Shown: piece after piece, positions 53,492 to 62,339 of the stretch
Numbering within the stretch: the stretch's first letter is position 1
Layout of the letters: every line of letters begins with the position of its first letter
Assembly: GCF_000148545.1 (NCBI RefSeq)
Contig: NZ_AEDV01000073.1
Location: 1-64,000, forward strand
Reading direction: 5' to 3'
Length of the DNA stretch: 64,000 nt
Source of the DNA: Streptococcus mitis SK597
Lineage (GTDB): Bacteria > Bacillota > Bacilli > Lactobacillales > Streptococcaceae
Position numbers and translations under genes: made by a program
Notes under the pieces: model-generated
Told to the model about the DNA's origin: nothing
Databases searched by the model: none
What the model saw: the letters and a program-made list of their open reading frames with translations, nothing else

Positions 53492-55711
53492 TTATTTATC
53501 AGGGGTTGAAGAATCTTCTTCATCAACACGATTCGAAGAGCGATTGGAACGCTTTTTACGTCCTAAATCTGTTAATTTTGGGTTAGAATTTTTATTTTTC
53601 GAAGCAGATTTTTCAAAAATGTAGTTTTCGAATTGACTTTCAATTTCTGAAATATCTTGTCCGTATCGACTCAAACTATTTAAAAATGGCGTGCGACTAT
53701 CTCTAATTTTTGGTTTAGGTGGGTAGGTCTTACAGATAAGCCAGCGGTAGGTATTTGGTGAGATTTCTGTTCTGATATATGCCCAAAATGGTGGTAAGCT
53801 GTAAAAATCTTCTTTATCAATCTCCAGAGTATATTTTGCCATTTCGCGAGCTTCATCAAGATTTAAGCCAAAAACAATTTTATTCGCAACATTAGATTCA
53901 ATTCCAGCTTTTAACTGGGGTGACATCTGTGCAAGATGCTGGAAGCCGATATTCCAGCCAACATTAAATTGGCGAGATTGTGAAAGTGCTTCGTCTAAGT
54001 TAGAATTGGGGATTCCTAGGAAACTCGGTGTCTCATCAATATAGATAAAGACCGATTGGCGTTTGCTTGGCTCAAGCGAAGACTGGCGCAAAATTAACAT
54101 CCAGAGCATTGAAGTGATTAGGCTGCCGATGAGTTTAGCAGATTCTGAACCAATTATCGCTTTATTTAGTGGAATCAATACGATTTTTCTGCTTTTAAAG
54201 ATTTCTGCAAGACTGAAATTTGGATTAATTTGTCCCAACATTGCCCGAAGTTGCGGGCGAAGCAAAAACTGTCGGAATTTATTCAAAATGGGGTTTAACA
54301 TCTGGTGACGTTGAGCTTCACTGAGTAGCTCAAACCAGTTCCAGAAACTTTCCAGCCCGATTGGGTCTTTTAACTCTCTTAATAGTTTATTTCGAAAAGA
54401 CTGATTAGTCAGCAGACTTGGTAGCATCACTAAAGAAGTGTTTGGAATCCTAGCAAGTGTTAGAAAACTGTGCGATAGAATATCCAGTGAGTAAATTCCA
54501 AAATGTTCAGGATAAAGCCCTTTAAATAGTTCTAAAAGATAATCTGCAATAACTTCTGGTTCAATACCGTGCTTAGTTAGCTCAAAAGGATTTATACCGA
54601 CAATTCGCTTTGAAGTGGGTGAAATCACCACAATATCTTCATCGTGTTCAGTTGGTGTGCGCTCTAAAAGTTCATGAGTAAGTTGACCTTTGGCGTCTAT
54701 TACAACCATGCTGTGACTTTTCGACTGTATATCTGATAAAATCAAGTGACTCATAGCGGTGGTTTTTCCACAACCTGTTGAGCCGAGAAAAACGGTGTGC
54801 TTTTTGCCAGCTTGAGCTGAAATTTGAATTGGTCTTGGTTGACTTTCAACCGTTTGCGCCAGACTTCGCTGAATCTTCCGATTAATATTGTAGCCTAAAG
54901 GTGGCACTACTAATTTAGGGTGAACATTTGGCACACCTGAAATATTTTCTTCCCCAATAGGTAAAAGCATGAAACAAGCTAAGTCTGAGACAGATAAACT
55001 ATATGGAAAAGACCACGAAGGTTGTGCTTGATTGAGTTTTTGTATAGCTAGTGGTTTTAATTCAATGGTTGCATTTGATTCCATCATGCGAAAACTACTA
55101 AGTAGGCTGTCAAAAAATTCTTTTGTTCGCAAAATACTGCGAGATTGGACACCAAGACGAATTTCACACTTAAAAGTAGATTGGTTCAATTTTTGTTTCA
55201 TCAGCTTTTTTGAATTTTCGGAAAGCTCAGGAATATTATTTGTAATCACTTGATACCATTTAGCGGATAAATTCGGCAAATCTTTTGGTTGTGGACGAGG
55301 TGGTGAACTTGCGCCAATGACCAACTGAACAACTACTGTTTCGTCTGGCTGAAGTATTTTTGAAATTGTAAGGCTTGAACGTATCATGTTTTCTACAGAA
55401 TCCGTTTTTAAAGCATAGTGAGATTCTTTGATATTCACTAACCGTGCAACCGAAAGTTTTTCGCGTTTTGAGACTCTTGAAAACTGAATAGCTCGATGTG
55501 ATTGAATCAGCTGGTGAATATGACGTTTATCTTGTTCTTCCGTCCCCAGAAGATACTGCACACGGTTTTTAGTCATGCGAACTTCAAAAACAATGCTTTT
55601 ACGTCTAGTTAGACCGACCAACTGACCAAGCAAACTTTTGACGTCTTCTTCAGAAAATGGACGTTGCCAATTCCACTCGCTCCAAGATAGTGCATCGAAT
55701 TTTCTTTTCAT
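53492..55711 (-). CDS. HerA/VirD4-like DNA-translocase ATPase (E2 copy)
   Basis: 739 aa from ATG 55711 with GGAGG 8 bp upstream. Walker A GSTGCGKTT (about 308-316), VVIDAKGQ, Walker B IYIDETPSF (about 555-563) and FQHLAQMSP. Same layout and N-terminal beta-rich domain as the E1 protein (19203-21353), with similar openings (RPFSEEDVKSLLGQLVGLTRR versus RPVEFQDILDLMVRLSGYTRR in E1). The C-terminal tail ends GRKKRSNRSSN, like GRKKRGGQN in E1. Expected to drive DNA movement. Confidence 0.85.
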   Translation of the reverse strand: MKRKFDALSWSEWNWQRPFSEEDVKSLLGQLVGLTRRKSIVFEVRMTKNRVQYLLGTEEQDKRHIHQLIQSHRAIQFSRVSKREKLSVARLVNIKESHYALKTDSVENMIRSSLTISKILQPDETVVVQLVIGASSPPRPQPKDLPNLSAKWYQVITNNIPELSENSKKLMKQKLNQSTFKCEIRLGVQSRSILRTKEFFDSLLSSFRMMESNATIELKPLAIQKLNQAQPSWSFPYSLSVSDLACFMLLPIGEENISGVPNVHPKLVVPPLGYNINRKIQRSLAQTVESQPRPIQISAQAGKKHTVFLGSTGCGKTTAMSHLILSDIQSKSHSMVVIDAKGQLTHELLERTPTEHDEDIVVISPTSKRIVGINPFELTKHGIEPEVIADYLLELFKGLYPEHFGIYSLDILSHSFLTLARIPNTSLVMLPSLLTNQSFRNKLLRELKDPIGLESFWNWFELLSEAQRHQMLNPILNKFRQFLLRPQLRAMLGQINPNFSLAEIFKSRKIVLIPLNKAIIGSESAKLIGSLITSMLWMLILRQSSLEPSKRQSVFIYIDETPSFLGIPNSNLDEALSQSRQFNVGWNIGFQHLAQMSPQLKAGIESNVANKIVFGLNLDEAREMAKYTLEIDKEDFYSLPPFWAYIRTEISPNTYRWLICKTYPPKPKIRDSRTPFLNSLSRYGQDISEIESQFENYIFEKSASKNKNSNPKLTDLGRKKRSNRSSNRVDEEDSSTPDK

Positions 55712-55713
55712 TT

Positions 55714-55881
55714 CTACCTCCAATCTTTAGATTTAATAATCCGAAAGGCGAACCAGCCAATGAAAATAACAGCAGTCGTCAAAACCAAAAACCACCAAAC
55801 TTCCAGAATTAGTTTCACCGCCCAGTTAATAAGCCAAGCACAAGCAACAAATACAAGAATATATGCTATTAGTTTTTTCAT
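55714..55881 (-). CDS. Small two-TM transfer-module protein (55 aa, E2 copy)
   Basis: 55 aa from ATG 55881 with AAGGAG 8 bp upstream. Two TM segments, ending KSKDWR. Counterpart of the E1 56-aa protein at 19029-19199; both precede the ATPase. The gap 55882-56038 shows nothing clear. Confidence 0.8.
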   Translation of the reverse strand: MKKLIAYILVFVACAWLINWAVKLILEVWWFLVLTTAVIFIGWFAFRIIKSKDWR

Positions 55882-56038
55882 GGCTGGTCTCCTTTCTGCC
55901 TCCATTTATACAAGAAAATTGGTGAAAAGTTAAATTTCATTACCTTCAGTTTTTAGAGCGATTGGAATGAATTTTAAGCAATGAAACAGTAGTATATTTG
56001 AACATATTTTGACCATTTGTCTAGTCTAAATAATCCTT

Positions 56039-56239
56039 TTATTTTCTTGAAATTTTTCGCATTTCTGCTTTAGCGACCAAGAAAAGTTCATTGATTTCTT
56101 GTCGTTTTTTCAGAAATTCTGCCAGGGCAATTTCTTCTTCGCTACAGTATTTTTCATTTGCTTGTTTGGATTTTTCGAACCAATCCCAAAGAAATACAAC
56201 AACAATGATAATTATAAAAGCTATAAAGTAGTCCATCAT
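56039..56239 (-). CDS. Single-TM transfer-module protein (66 aa, E2 copy)
   Basis: 66 aa. One TM helix (about 3-20) followed by a helical tail with EEEIALAEFLKKRQEINELF, matching the E1 protein at 18035-18280. GAGGT lies 8 bp before the first of two in-frame ATGs. Confidence 0.8.
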   Translation of the reverse strand: MMDYFIAFIIIIVVVFLWDWFEKSKQANEKYCSEEEIALAEFLKKRQEINELFLVAKAEMRKISRK

Positions 56240-56248
56240 AAAGCTACC

Positions 56249-56509
56249 TCATTTCATCTTTTCAGTAGCGTAATATGTGAACGCTTTGAGAATATAATCT
56301 GTATATGCTTTAGCTTCTGGTGTATTTTTGAGTATTTCAGTCTGAGTAAGCGCTAGGTTGCCCACTTTATATAAAATATCGCTAGCGAGAAGCTCCAAGG
56401 CTTGATTATCTGCCATCGCTTCACTTAGTGTTTTAGCTACTTCTAACTGATAGGGGCTAACAAGTTGAGAAAGTTCTACTTTTGGGGTCGATTTTTGAAT
56501 ATGATTCAT
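56249..56509 (-). CDS. Small conserved transfer-module protein (86 aa, E2 copy)
   Basis: 86 aa. QLVSPYQLEVAKTLS and ASDILYKVG match the E1 86-aa protein (17764-18024). Same length. AAGGAG upstream of the ATG. First gene of the E2 module. Confidence 0.8.
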   Translation of the reverse strand: MNHIQKSTPKVELSQLVSPYQLEVAKTLSEAMADNQALELLASDILYKVGNLALTQTEILKNTPEAKAYTDYILKAFTYYATEKMK

Positions 56510-56545
56510 GAGATTTCTCCTTTAATTTTGGTATAATTGTTTTAA

Positions 56546-56555
56546 GTTAGCTAAC
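56546..56555. promoter_or_regulatory. Conserved palindrome upstream of the E2 module
   Basis: GTTAGCTAAC, with AAACCATAA and ATTATACC flanks on the minus strand, matching 17641-17672 of E1. It lies between the module and divergent gene 56638-57687. Confidence 0.65.
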
Positions 56556-56637
56556 TTATGGTTTTATTATAAAAAAGTCCAAGCGTGATTTGTTGCCAAT
56601 AATTGTGCTAAAATCTTGCCAGTTTCGGAGGTGCTTG

Positions 56638-57687
56638 ATGTTTGATATTCCTAGTTTGTTTTCTATTGTTTTAAAACGCGCTAATAAAACGACTTGGTCT
56701 GATAGGAAGAAAGTTAGTGTCGGCTTATCACTCGTCTTACATGCAGATTCTTTGGCTTATCTATCGGATACAACCTTTAATAAATTATTTACAGGACAAA
56801 ATAAAGGACGAACCCTTTACGGAATCGTCCAAGATGAGATAGATGAGACAGAATTCTCAGCTTATATTTTCAAGACTGAAAAGCGGTTAAGTGATACCAA
56901 CTACAAAGAAAATAAATTTGAATTACAGAAAGCACACGAGGACTTCTTAGACTTATTAGAGCAAGCACAGAATTTACCAAAATCCATTCTTTTAGGATTG
57001 AAGCAATCTTACCAGCTCAACCATGCCGAGCGACCTTATTTGTTTTTAGCAGAATGTTTGTTTTACGCCTTGGCTTGCCAACACAACAAACACCAGCAAT
57101 ATATTGAACTGGATTTCAGCCAAGAAATGGAAGTGGTCTCCCGACCTTTGGAAGAGTTAGTTTCAAAAGCAACAGGCTATTCCAAACGAATCAAGCAAGA
57201 ACTAAACCGCTTTTCAGAGGAAGAACTTCAACTTTTCAAGAAAATCGCTCCATTTACTTTTTATGATGAATCCTTTGATGAGCTCTCTGACGATTATATT
57301 TTAGATTATTACTTAATTTCACACGCTGATTTTTTAGATTTGTTTACTAAATACGGCGTTAAAGGCAATGAAGTTTCACGCCTAATTGAATATGGGTTAA
57401 TTTCTGGTGGTGGCAGACATGAGATAATTGTGGAAAAAGGAGAACTATCTGGCTTCCAAAATGATAACCTTGTCTTAACTTTCACCACTGAATCTAACGA
57501 AAGAATAACATTCGAATACAGTGCCTTCCACCTAACAGATACCGCTAAAGCCTTGATTGAGATTTTGGAGATTGAAACTAATGATGAGTTTTTTAGGGAG
57601 TTGGGGCAATACTTTCGAAAAGAGCTGAAGGAAATACCTATACAAGTTAATCTCATATTATGTGAGACGGATCTAGATGCTGGCTAG
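56638..57687 (+). CDS. Hypothetical protein, divergent from the E2 module
   Basis: 349 aa from ATG 56638 (GGAGGT 6 bp upstream); the frame opens at 56590 without RBS. No domain recognised. N-terminal half helical (DTTFNKLFTGQ, PYLFLAECLFYALACQHNK), C-terminal half mixed, with a HEIIVEKGELS segment. Same position and orientation relative to the operator as the 413-aa gene in E1; sequence likeness is weak but both have a similar opening arrangement. It may regulate or assist the module. Confidence 0.7.
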   Translation: MFDIPSLFSIVLKRANKTTWSDRKKVSVGLSLVLHADSLAYLSDTTFNKLFTGQNKGRTLYGIVQDEIDETEFSAYIFKTEKRLSDTNYKENKFELQKAHEDFLDLLEQAQNLPKSILLGLKQSYQLNHAERPYLFLAECLFYALACQHNKHQQYIELDFSQEMEVVSRPLEELVSKATGYSKRIKQELNRFSEEELQLFKKIAPFTFYDESFDELSDDYILDYYLISHADFLDLFTKYGVKGNEVSRLIEYGLISGGGRHEIIVEKGELSGFQNDNLVLTFTTESNERITFEYSAFHLTDTAKALIEILEIETNDEFFRELGQYFRKELKEIPIQVNLILCETDLDAG

Positions 57688-57810
57688 TTTGAAGGAATTG
57701 GTGAAGATTTGAAATTTTGTTAGGTTGGAAATTACAAAAATATAATGGTGTCAATATCGTTTAGATATGAAGACGGTATAATTTGGTTGATTTTTTGTTA
57801 GGAGGGTATC

Positions 57811-59121
57811 ATGTCGAATATTAATAGTAAAGATAAGCTTTTATCAGTTTTAAAATTAGAGTATGAATATGCTAAAAAAGAACTTTTTTATTATATGGAA
57901 AAATTTAATAAAAGTGATAGTATAAGCAGTATTTCAGTCTCTATTTTAGGATCACTATTAACTATATATGAAACTATGAAAAGTGATAAAATACCAATTG
58001 ATAATAATATAAAGATAATAGGTATATTCTTTTTATCAATTATTAGCACCTATACTTTTGCTATGACAATTGGTTCACTGTATTATTTAATTTTAAATAG
58101 CGCACGACTTAGGTATTTAGAGAATAAGATTAATGAAATTTTAGGAAAAGATGTGCTAAATTGGGAAAATTATTTAATGATAAAAATTCATAAAGTTGAT
58201 AATTTCTTCTTAGACGGTGGAAGAATGATAAATGTTAATCATATTAAAGCAATATTTTTCATGATCATTCATATATCAACTCAAGTTGTTTTTGGATATT
58301 TAATTTTCTCCTACTCCAAAAGTTGGTTTGTTGCATATATTATATTTCAAATCCTAATTTTAATATTTGTGTTTTTTCAGTGGTTCTTTTATTTGAATTG
58401 GTTACAAGAGTTTTTCTATGATATAATGAAAAATAAGGAGAAGATTATGAAAAACAATAAATTAGCAAACGGCGTTGGTCTCTATATATCACTGGCAATT
58501 TTTGTTTCAATGGTTTTACCTATGATTATTTTTGCTGGAATTGACAATGCATTAATAGGAAGTAAATATGATTTGCCCTTAATTAAGTACACAAGCATAT
58601 GGTTTGGCGATGTCTTTATTTTAACAACTTTTAATGTTGTGTTTTTTAGCCTTTTATATAAGATCTCTGATTATATAAAAGATAATATTATTTCAATTAT
58701 GATAGCTTCAATAGTGTCATCATTCATCAATTTTTATACACACTTTATTCTGTGGACAGGCGATTCGGTGACAGGCTTTATGGATAACATAAGCGGGCTA
58801 ACTATTTCTGGTTGGATTCATTTTATTTACAGTACAGTTCAAATGTTCTTTATTTTGTTGTTTTTATTTACTCTTCCCAAAATATCTAAAAATCCTATTT
58901 ATTTGAAAAGTATAAAAATATTAAATTTGCTACTCTTATTCTTTACGCTTCTTCAAATTCCAGATTTTATTATTAGGAATTTTTCTAAATTCCATAGTAA
59001 AGGGATTATAAATCTGGTGCTGTTAGATGGTTCATCTATGCTAACAATTGTATGTGTCGGAATGTATTTTTTGATAGTTTATAGAAGTAGGATATTCAAT
59101 CTTCTAAAAAAGAAAAAATAG
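57811..59121 (+). CDS. Polytopic membrane protein of unknown function
   Basis: 436 aa, AT-rich, with about nine or ten TM helices. A helical N-terminus (YEYAKKELFYYMEKFNKSD) is followed by a TM pair (about 45-105), a coil (105-130) and the remaining TM helices (145-430). AGGAGG before ATG and a TATAAT at 57775 upstream. No family recognised. Its cargo position and SLATT-like opening recall membrane effectors of phage-defence systems, but this is only a guess. Confidence 0.7.
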   Translation: MSNINSKDKLLSVLKLEYEYAKKELFYYMEKFNKSDSISSISVSILGSLLTIYETMKSDKIPIDNNIKIIGIFFLSIISTYTFAMTIGSLYYLILNSARLRYLENKINEILGKDVLNWENYLMIKIHKVDNFFLDGGRMINVNHIKAIFFMIIHISTQVVFGYLIFSYSKSWFVAYIIFQILILIFVFFQWFFYLNWLQEFFYDIMKNKEKIMKNNKLANGVGLYISLAIFVSMVLPMIIFAGIDNALIGSKYDLPLIKYTSIWFGDVFILTTFNVVFFSLLYKISDYIKDNIISIMIASIVSSFINFYTHFILWTGDSVTGFMDNISGLTISGWIHFIYSTVQMFFILLFLFTLPKISKNPIYLKSIKILNLLLLFFTLLQIPDFIIRNFSKFHSKGIINLVLLDGSSMLTIVCVGMYFLIVYRSRIFNLLKKKK

Positions 59122-59200
59122 AATCTATTTTCAGAACGGAGACAAACCCTATCAGCAATTAAAAAATTGTCCTTTTGGAGGTTGGTTACCATATAGTAAG

Positions 59201-59244
59201 AACTCTTAGAAATGCTGATGTAATGCTATTTTTAAGAGTTTTTT
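59201..59244 (+). terminator. Terminator after the membrane protein
   Basis: Stem AACTCTTA / TAAGAGTT plus TTTT, at 59201-59244. A further imperfect palindrome, AGATT...AATCT, lies at about 59269-59310 before the next gene. Confidence 0.7.
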
Positions 59245-59499
59245 ACTTTCTCTAGTAAAAGAAAAAGATTGAAGAAAATTGTCCAAAATGGACTTTTTCT
59301 TTAATCTGAAAATAAATTCTATTTTTTAAAATTCATAGCAACATCGTGAATTGAATAATCTAAGATACAATGTTGTGCACTACTAATACTTACAATACAG
59401 AATTCATTAGACTAGCAAAAATTGTGGGTCTTTTCTTTTATTTTAAAAGTCTTCTAAAATATAGTTACCCTGCTACAATAGTAAAGCAAGGAGGAAAAT

Positions 59500-60141
59500 G
59501 TGAAGAAAAATATTGAACAATACAAAGATAAAACTTCGGTCACTATCGGCTATGCTCGCGTTAGCTCAACAGATAATCGGCAAGAATTAGGGTTATCTGT
59601 TCAAAAAGAAGCACTCGGCTTTTGCGATAAACTCTATATTGAAAAAGATTCTGGTGGAAATCAGGAGCGAAAACAACTTGACAAAGCGTTAAAATTAGCC
59701 AAAAATTATGCTAAACAAGGCGTTAAAACAAATTTTGTTGTGTATAAATTGGATAGACTTACAAGAAAGATGCTTCACCTATCTGCCATTATTGAAGATT
59801 TAACCAAGAATAATATTCATCTTCAATCTATTCATGAAAATATTGAAACAGATTCTTTAACTGGAAAATTCTTTTGTTTGATGTTGGGTTATGTGGCAGA
59901 ATGGGAGCTTCAAGCTATTTCTGAACGCACTAAAGACGGACTCCGTAAAGCGAAAGAAAAAGGTGTGAAGCTTGGCAATAAAGGAATAGCGAAAGATAAA
60001 GAAAAGCAAATTATTGCACAATACCAGCAAAAAGAAATGTCCGTTCGAAATATTGCAAATCAGCTGAATGTTTCCACCGCAACCATATATAATGTGCTAA
60101 GGCGCAATAGTATTCAAATAAATAGAAAAAATCACCTATAA
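59500..60141 (+). CDS. Small serine recombinase (resolvase/invertase type)
   Basis: 213 aa. Catalytic Ser22 in IGYARVSSTD, YKLDRLTRK and a C-terminal helix-turn-helix (SVRNIANQLNVSTATIYNVL). Start GTG 59500, AAGGAGG 6 bp upstream. Resolvases or invertases of this family act on short inverted-repeat sites; a pair of 28-bp sites follows in the next gap. A TGCTACAAT promoter core is upstream. Confidence 0.9.
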   Translation: MKKNIEQYKDKTSVTIGYARVSSTDNRQELGLSVQKEALGFCDKLYIEKDSGGNQERKQLDKALKLAKNYAKQGVKTNFVVYKLDRLTRKMLHLSAIIEDLTKNNIHLQSIHENIETDSLTGKFFCLMLGYVAEWELQAISERTKDGLRKAKEKGVKLGNKGIAKDKEKQIIAQYQQKEMSVRNIANQLNVSTATIYNVLRRNSIQINRKNHL

Positions 60142-60144
60142 TTG

Positions 60145-60173
60145 ATTGACAAATCCTTAGAAAAATAGTAAAT
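60145..60173 (+). promoter_or_regulatory. Promoter facing the 28-bp site pair
   Basis: -35 TTGACA (about 60146-60151), 17 bp, -10 TAAATT. It precedes site 1 by about 15 bp. Confidence 0.6.
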
Positions 60174-60187
60174 TAAACCTATCAACA

Positions 60188-60215
60188 GTTTTAGCAAACG
60201 GTCGTTTGTTAAAAC
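60188..60215 (+). repeat. 28-bp recombination or operator site 1
   Basis: GTTTTAGCAAACG-GTC-GTTTGTTAAAAC: imperfect palindrome with arms GTTTTA...TAAAAC and central GT. Site 2 (60305-60332) is its inverted version. Confidence 0.75.
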
Positions 60216-60244
60216 AATCAAAGTTATCAATAAAAATATTTTAA

Positions 60245-60300
60245 AATGCTGATTTAATAAGGTTTTAGTTGCCTTGTTGAATTGGCATTTTTTTTTTTTT
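60245..60300 (+). terminator. Strong terminator between the two sites
   Basis: 18-bp stem (60245-60262 with 60272-60289, several G-T pairs, 9-nt loop), followed by 13 T residues (60288-60300). It lies wholly between the inverted sites, so inversion would turn it over. Confidence 0.85.
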
Positions 60301-60304
60301 CATT

Positions 60305-60332
60305 GTTTTAGTTGACGACCGTTCACTAAAAC
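60305..60332 (-). repeat. 28-bp recombination or operator site 2
   Basis: GTTTTAGTTGACG-ACC-GTTCACTAAAAC; central AC, the complement of GT in site 1, so the two sites are inverted. A minus-strand promoter-like TGCTACAAT lies downstream. Confidence 0.75.
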
Positions 60333-60343
60333 AAGCTCAACCC

Positions 60344-60357
60344 CTATTGTAGCAGGG
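60344..60357 (-). promoter_or_regulatory. Promoter-core copy CCCTGCTACAATAG
   Basis: On the minus strand this 14-mer equals the resolvase promoter core at 59468-59481. It could drive antisense transcription into the site pair. Confidence 0.5.
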
Positions 60358-60393
60358 ATTTTTAAGATTGGGTAAAACAGAATGAGGTGATTT

Positions 60394-60864
60394 ATGGAGA
60401 AGATAATCAAAAATATTACTAAAATTGTAATACTTTTATTTACTTTCATTATTTTAACTGCCTGTACTCCAGAAAAAAAATTTATAGGCACTTGGACTAC
60501 AGATATATTTAACCAAGGAAATACAAGAGAAGATGCCAAAAGTATAGTAAATTCATTAGCTGGCAATAATCTAAGTGGTAATATATTATCTATACTCATG
60601 AATGAATTACATTTTAACGCCACTATGGAAATTAAGGAAGACGGGACTTTAGTTATGGATAGCGGAATGTTATTTAATGCAAAATGGAAAAAAGATGGTA
60701 ATAAGATAACAATTGATGGCGCTAATATTTATGGTATTGCTACACTTTCTGAAGACCAAAATACATTATATTTCGAAAATATCATAGATAAAAATTCAAA
60801 GCCTACTAATGGCATTACAATTGGAAGTAAATCGATAACTTTTGAATTTAAACGAGTTAAATAG
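60394..60864 (+). CDS. Putative lipoprotein
   Basis: 156 aa. Signal peptide with lipobox LTAC (about 21-24). The mature part is beta-rich (GTWTTDIF, NAKWKKDGNKITI), like small lipocalin-type or DUF5640-like surface lipoproteins. AATGAGGTG 6 bp before ATG. It follows the site pair, so its expression could depend on the invertible terminator. Function unknown. Confidence 0.75.
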   Translation: MEKIIKNITKIVILLFTFIILTACTPEKKFIGTWTTDIFNQGNTREDAKSIVNSLAGNNLSGNILSILMNELHFNATMEIKEDGTLVMDSGMLFNAKWKKDGNKITIDGANIYGIATLSEDQNTLYFENIIDKNSKPTNGITIGSKSITFEFKRVK

Positions 60865-60880
60865 AATGGAGTAATGTTGT

Positions 60881-61369
60881 ATGGAAAGTAGTTGGAGTAT
60901 TCTACTAGGTTTAGCAGTCATAAACTTACCGTTCCTACTTATTGTAATTATTGGAGATAGGATTTCAGGACAATCAATAAAAAATCTATACCCTAAAGAT
61001 AATAAAATAATATCAGAAAGCGAGTTAAATAGTACTAATATGAATAATATTAGCCCAAGACTAAAACCTAGATTAGTAATTTTAGTTCTTTGTGTTATAT
61101 CTTTCCTATTCTTTGGTTTTAAAGGAAATGGTGAAGTGATTTACTATGGAGCAAATTTTGAAGCAGGTTCGGTATTTTATCCTGAGTCGTATACTTCTTA
61201 TGGTTTATTTAAGGGATTATCAAATGAGCTAAATAAGTTGGTAGCAAAAAAGAGACATTCTAGTTTAATGGGTGTAATAGTTTCTTTTTCTATAGGCGGA
61301 ATAGTCTCTTATTCTCTATGGAAAGATGATGAATTTAAGGAACTACTCATTGAGTTGCGAAAATATTAG
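60881..61369 (+). CDS. Small membrane protein
   Basis: 162 aa with TM helices at about 8-25, 65-83 and 127-147. No domain recognised. 16 bp after the lipoprotein stop, so probably the same transcript; RBS GGAGT. Possible partner of the lipoprotein. Confidence 0.65.
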   Translation: MESSWSILLGLAVINLPFLLIVIIGDRISGQSIKNLYPKDNKIISESELNSTNMNNISPRLKPRLVILVLCVISFLFFGFKGNGEVIYYGANFEAGSVFYPESYTSYGLFKGLSNELNKLVAKKRHSSLMGVIVSFSIGGIVSYSLWKDDEFKELLIELRKY

Positions 61370-61382
61370 ATAGGAGAATATG

Positions 61383-61544
61383 ATGGAAATTATTGTTGGA
61401 TTTGTCGTGCTTTTCATACTTGCTTACTTTTATGGAAAGTTTGTAGATTTATTGGATTCTATTTTTAGCGGCATCTTTGAATTTTTCACAGGAAAATATA
61501 ATGATAGTTTAGATGAGTACGAAAGGAAGAAAAATAATAAATAA
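61383..61544 (+). CDS. Small membrane protein (53 aa)
   Basis: MEIIVGFVVLFILAYFYGKF..., one N-terminal TM helix and a charged tail. AGGAG lies 6 bp before ATG 61383; an in-frame ATG 3 bp earlier is too close. A terminator follows at 61553. Below the length cutoff of most ORF searches. Function unknown. Confidence 0.6.
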   Translation: MEIIVGFVVLFILAYFYGKFVDLLDSIFSGIFEFFTGKYNDSLDEYERKKNNK

Positions 61545-61552
61545 GATAGTTT

Positions 61553-61585
61553 AAAAAGCTAAGACTGATTTTGTCTTAGCTTTTT
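61553..61585. terminator. Terminator at the E2 right end
   Basis: 13-bp stem AAAAAGCTAAGAC / GTCTTAGCTTTTT. Confidence 0.88.
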
Positions 61586-61616
61586 ATTATAAGATGTGTG
61601 AACTTAGATTATTTTA

Positions 61617-61642
61617 GAGTGCTGAGTGTCAAGTCGCCAAAG
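61617..61642. other. attR of element E2
   Basis: Arm GAGTGCTGAGTG (61617-61628), like the E1 right arm, then 7 bp and core CCAAAG. Together with 51626-51630 it rebuilds the insertion site. Confidence 0.55.
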
Positions 61643-61734
61643 GGAGAATATCTAGTTTATTTTACCTTACAGTACTAGGAACCGTAACCGAAGATCATAC
61701 TTGAGTATATCGAGGTAAGGTGACAACGTAAAAA

Positions 61735-61757
61735 AGCCCTCTTAAAATCAGAGAGCT
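61735..61757 (-). terminator. Terminator of rpsO
   Basis: Stem AGCCCTCT / AGAGAGCT with A-run giving TTTTT on the minus strand. Confidence 0.75.
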
Positions 61758-61761
61758 CCAG

Positions 61762-61811
61762 TCTTGCTGGATAAACCGTTTATAGACTAGGCGACGAGGC
61801 GAAGATTGTAC
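61762..61811. repeat. 50-bp direct repeat, right copy
   Basis: Partner of 51548-51597 (48 of 50). It belongs to the region downstream of rpsO, also containing an AAACCGTTTATA / TATAGAAACGGTTT inverted pair further right. Confidence 0.85.
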
Positions 61812-61865
61812 TAATGGTACATCGAGCCGAAGCCAACGAAGTATAGAAACGGTTTAGACGCAAGA

Positions 61866-62135
61866 TTAGCGACGAAGTCCTAGAGAGTTAATCAACTCAC
61901 GGTAACGGTTAACGTCGTTTTTACGCAAGTATGCAAGCAAGTTACGACGGCGACCGATTTTTTTCATCAATCCACGGTAAGTAGCGTGGTCTTTTTTGTG
62001 TTGTTTGATGTGTTCGTTAAGGTGGTTGATTTCCCATGTAAGGACAGCAACTTGAACCTCTACTGAACCTGTATCACCTTCGTGACGTGCATATTGTGCG
62101 ATGATTTCATTTTTTTTCTCTTTTGAGATTGCCAT
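61866..62135 (-). CDS. rpsO: Ribosomal protein S15
   Basis: 89 aa, matching bacterial S15 throughout ([31 protein letters not shown]). It binds 16S rRNA in the 30S central domain. AAGGAG upstream. Monocistronic with its own promoter and terminator. A 90-bp leader might carry S15 autoregulation, which I cannot confirm. Confidence 0.98.
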   Translation of the reverse strand: MAISKEKKNEIIAQYARHEGDTGSVEVQVAVLTWEINHLNEHIKQHKKDHATYRGLMKKIGRRRNLLAYLRKNDVNRYRELINSLGLRR

Positions 62136-62225
62136 GATGTTTCTCCTTTTTATTTGGCTTCATCCGAGTGACAGGTTGGCATGCCTGTAACCAAGAAGAA
62201 GTTATTTGTCTTTACGACATTCACT

Positions 62226-62254
62226 ATTCTACCAATAACTAACTTCTTTGTCAA
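62226..62254 (-). promoter_or_regulatory. Promoter of rpsO
   Basis: Minus strand: TTGACA (62249-62254), 17 bp, TAGAAT (62226-62231) with TGG extension. Confidence 0.85.
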
Positions 62255-62339
62255 CAGATTTACTTTCTTGTTTTAAATATGCTATAATAATTATAGCAAG
62301 AAATATAAGTTATCTGTTTTTTAAGACGAGGTGATTACC

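Larger units (their letters stand above)
51630..61640. mobile_element. Mobile element E2 (10.0 kb), relative of E1
   Basis: Contains homologous module genes in the same order as E1, on the minus strand. Ends inferred by aligning arm sites (left ACATATAGCAGT at 51641, right GAGTGCTGAGTG at 61617) and putting both crossover points at AA, as in E1. Removing E2 rejoins TCTCCC-CGAAA-GGGAGA, a clean inverted repeat, supporting the boundaries. It lies between cadD and rpsO. Confidence 0.7.
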
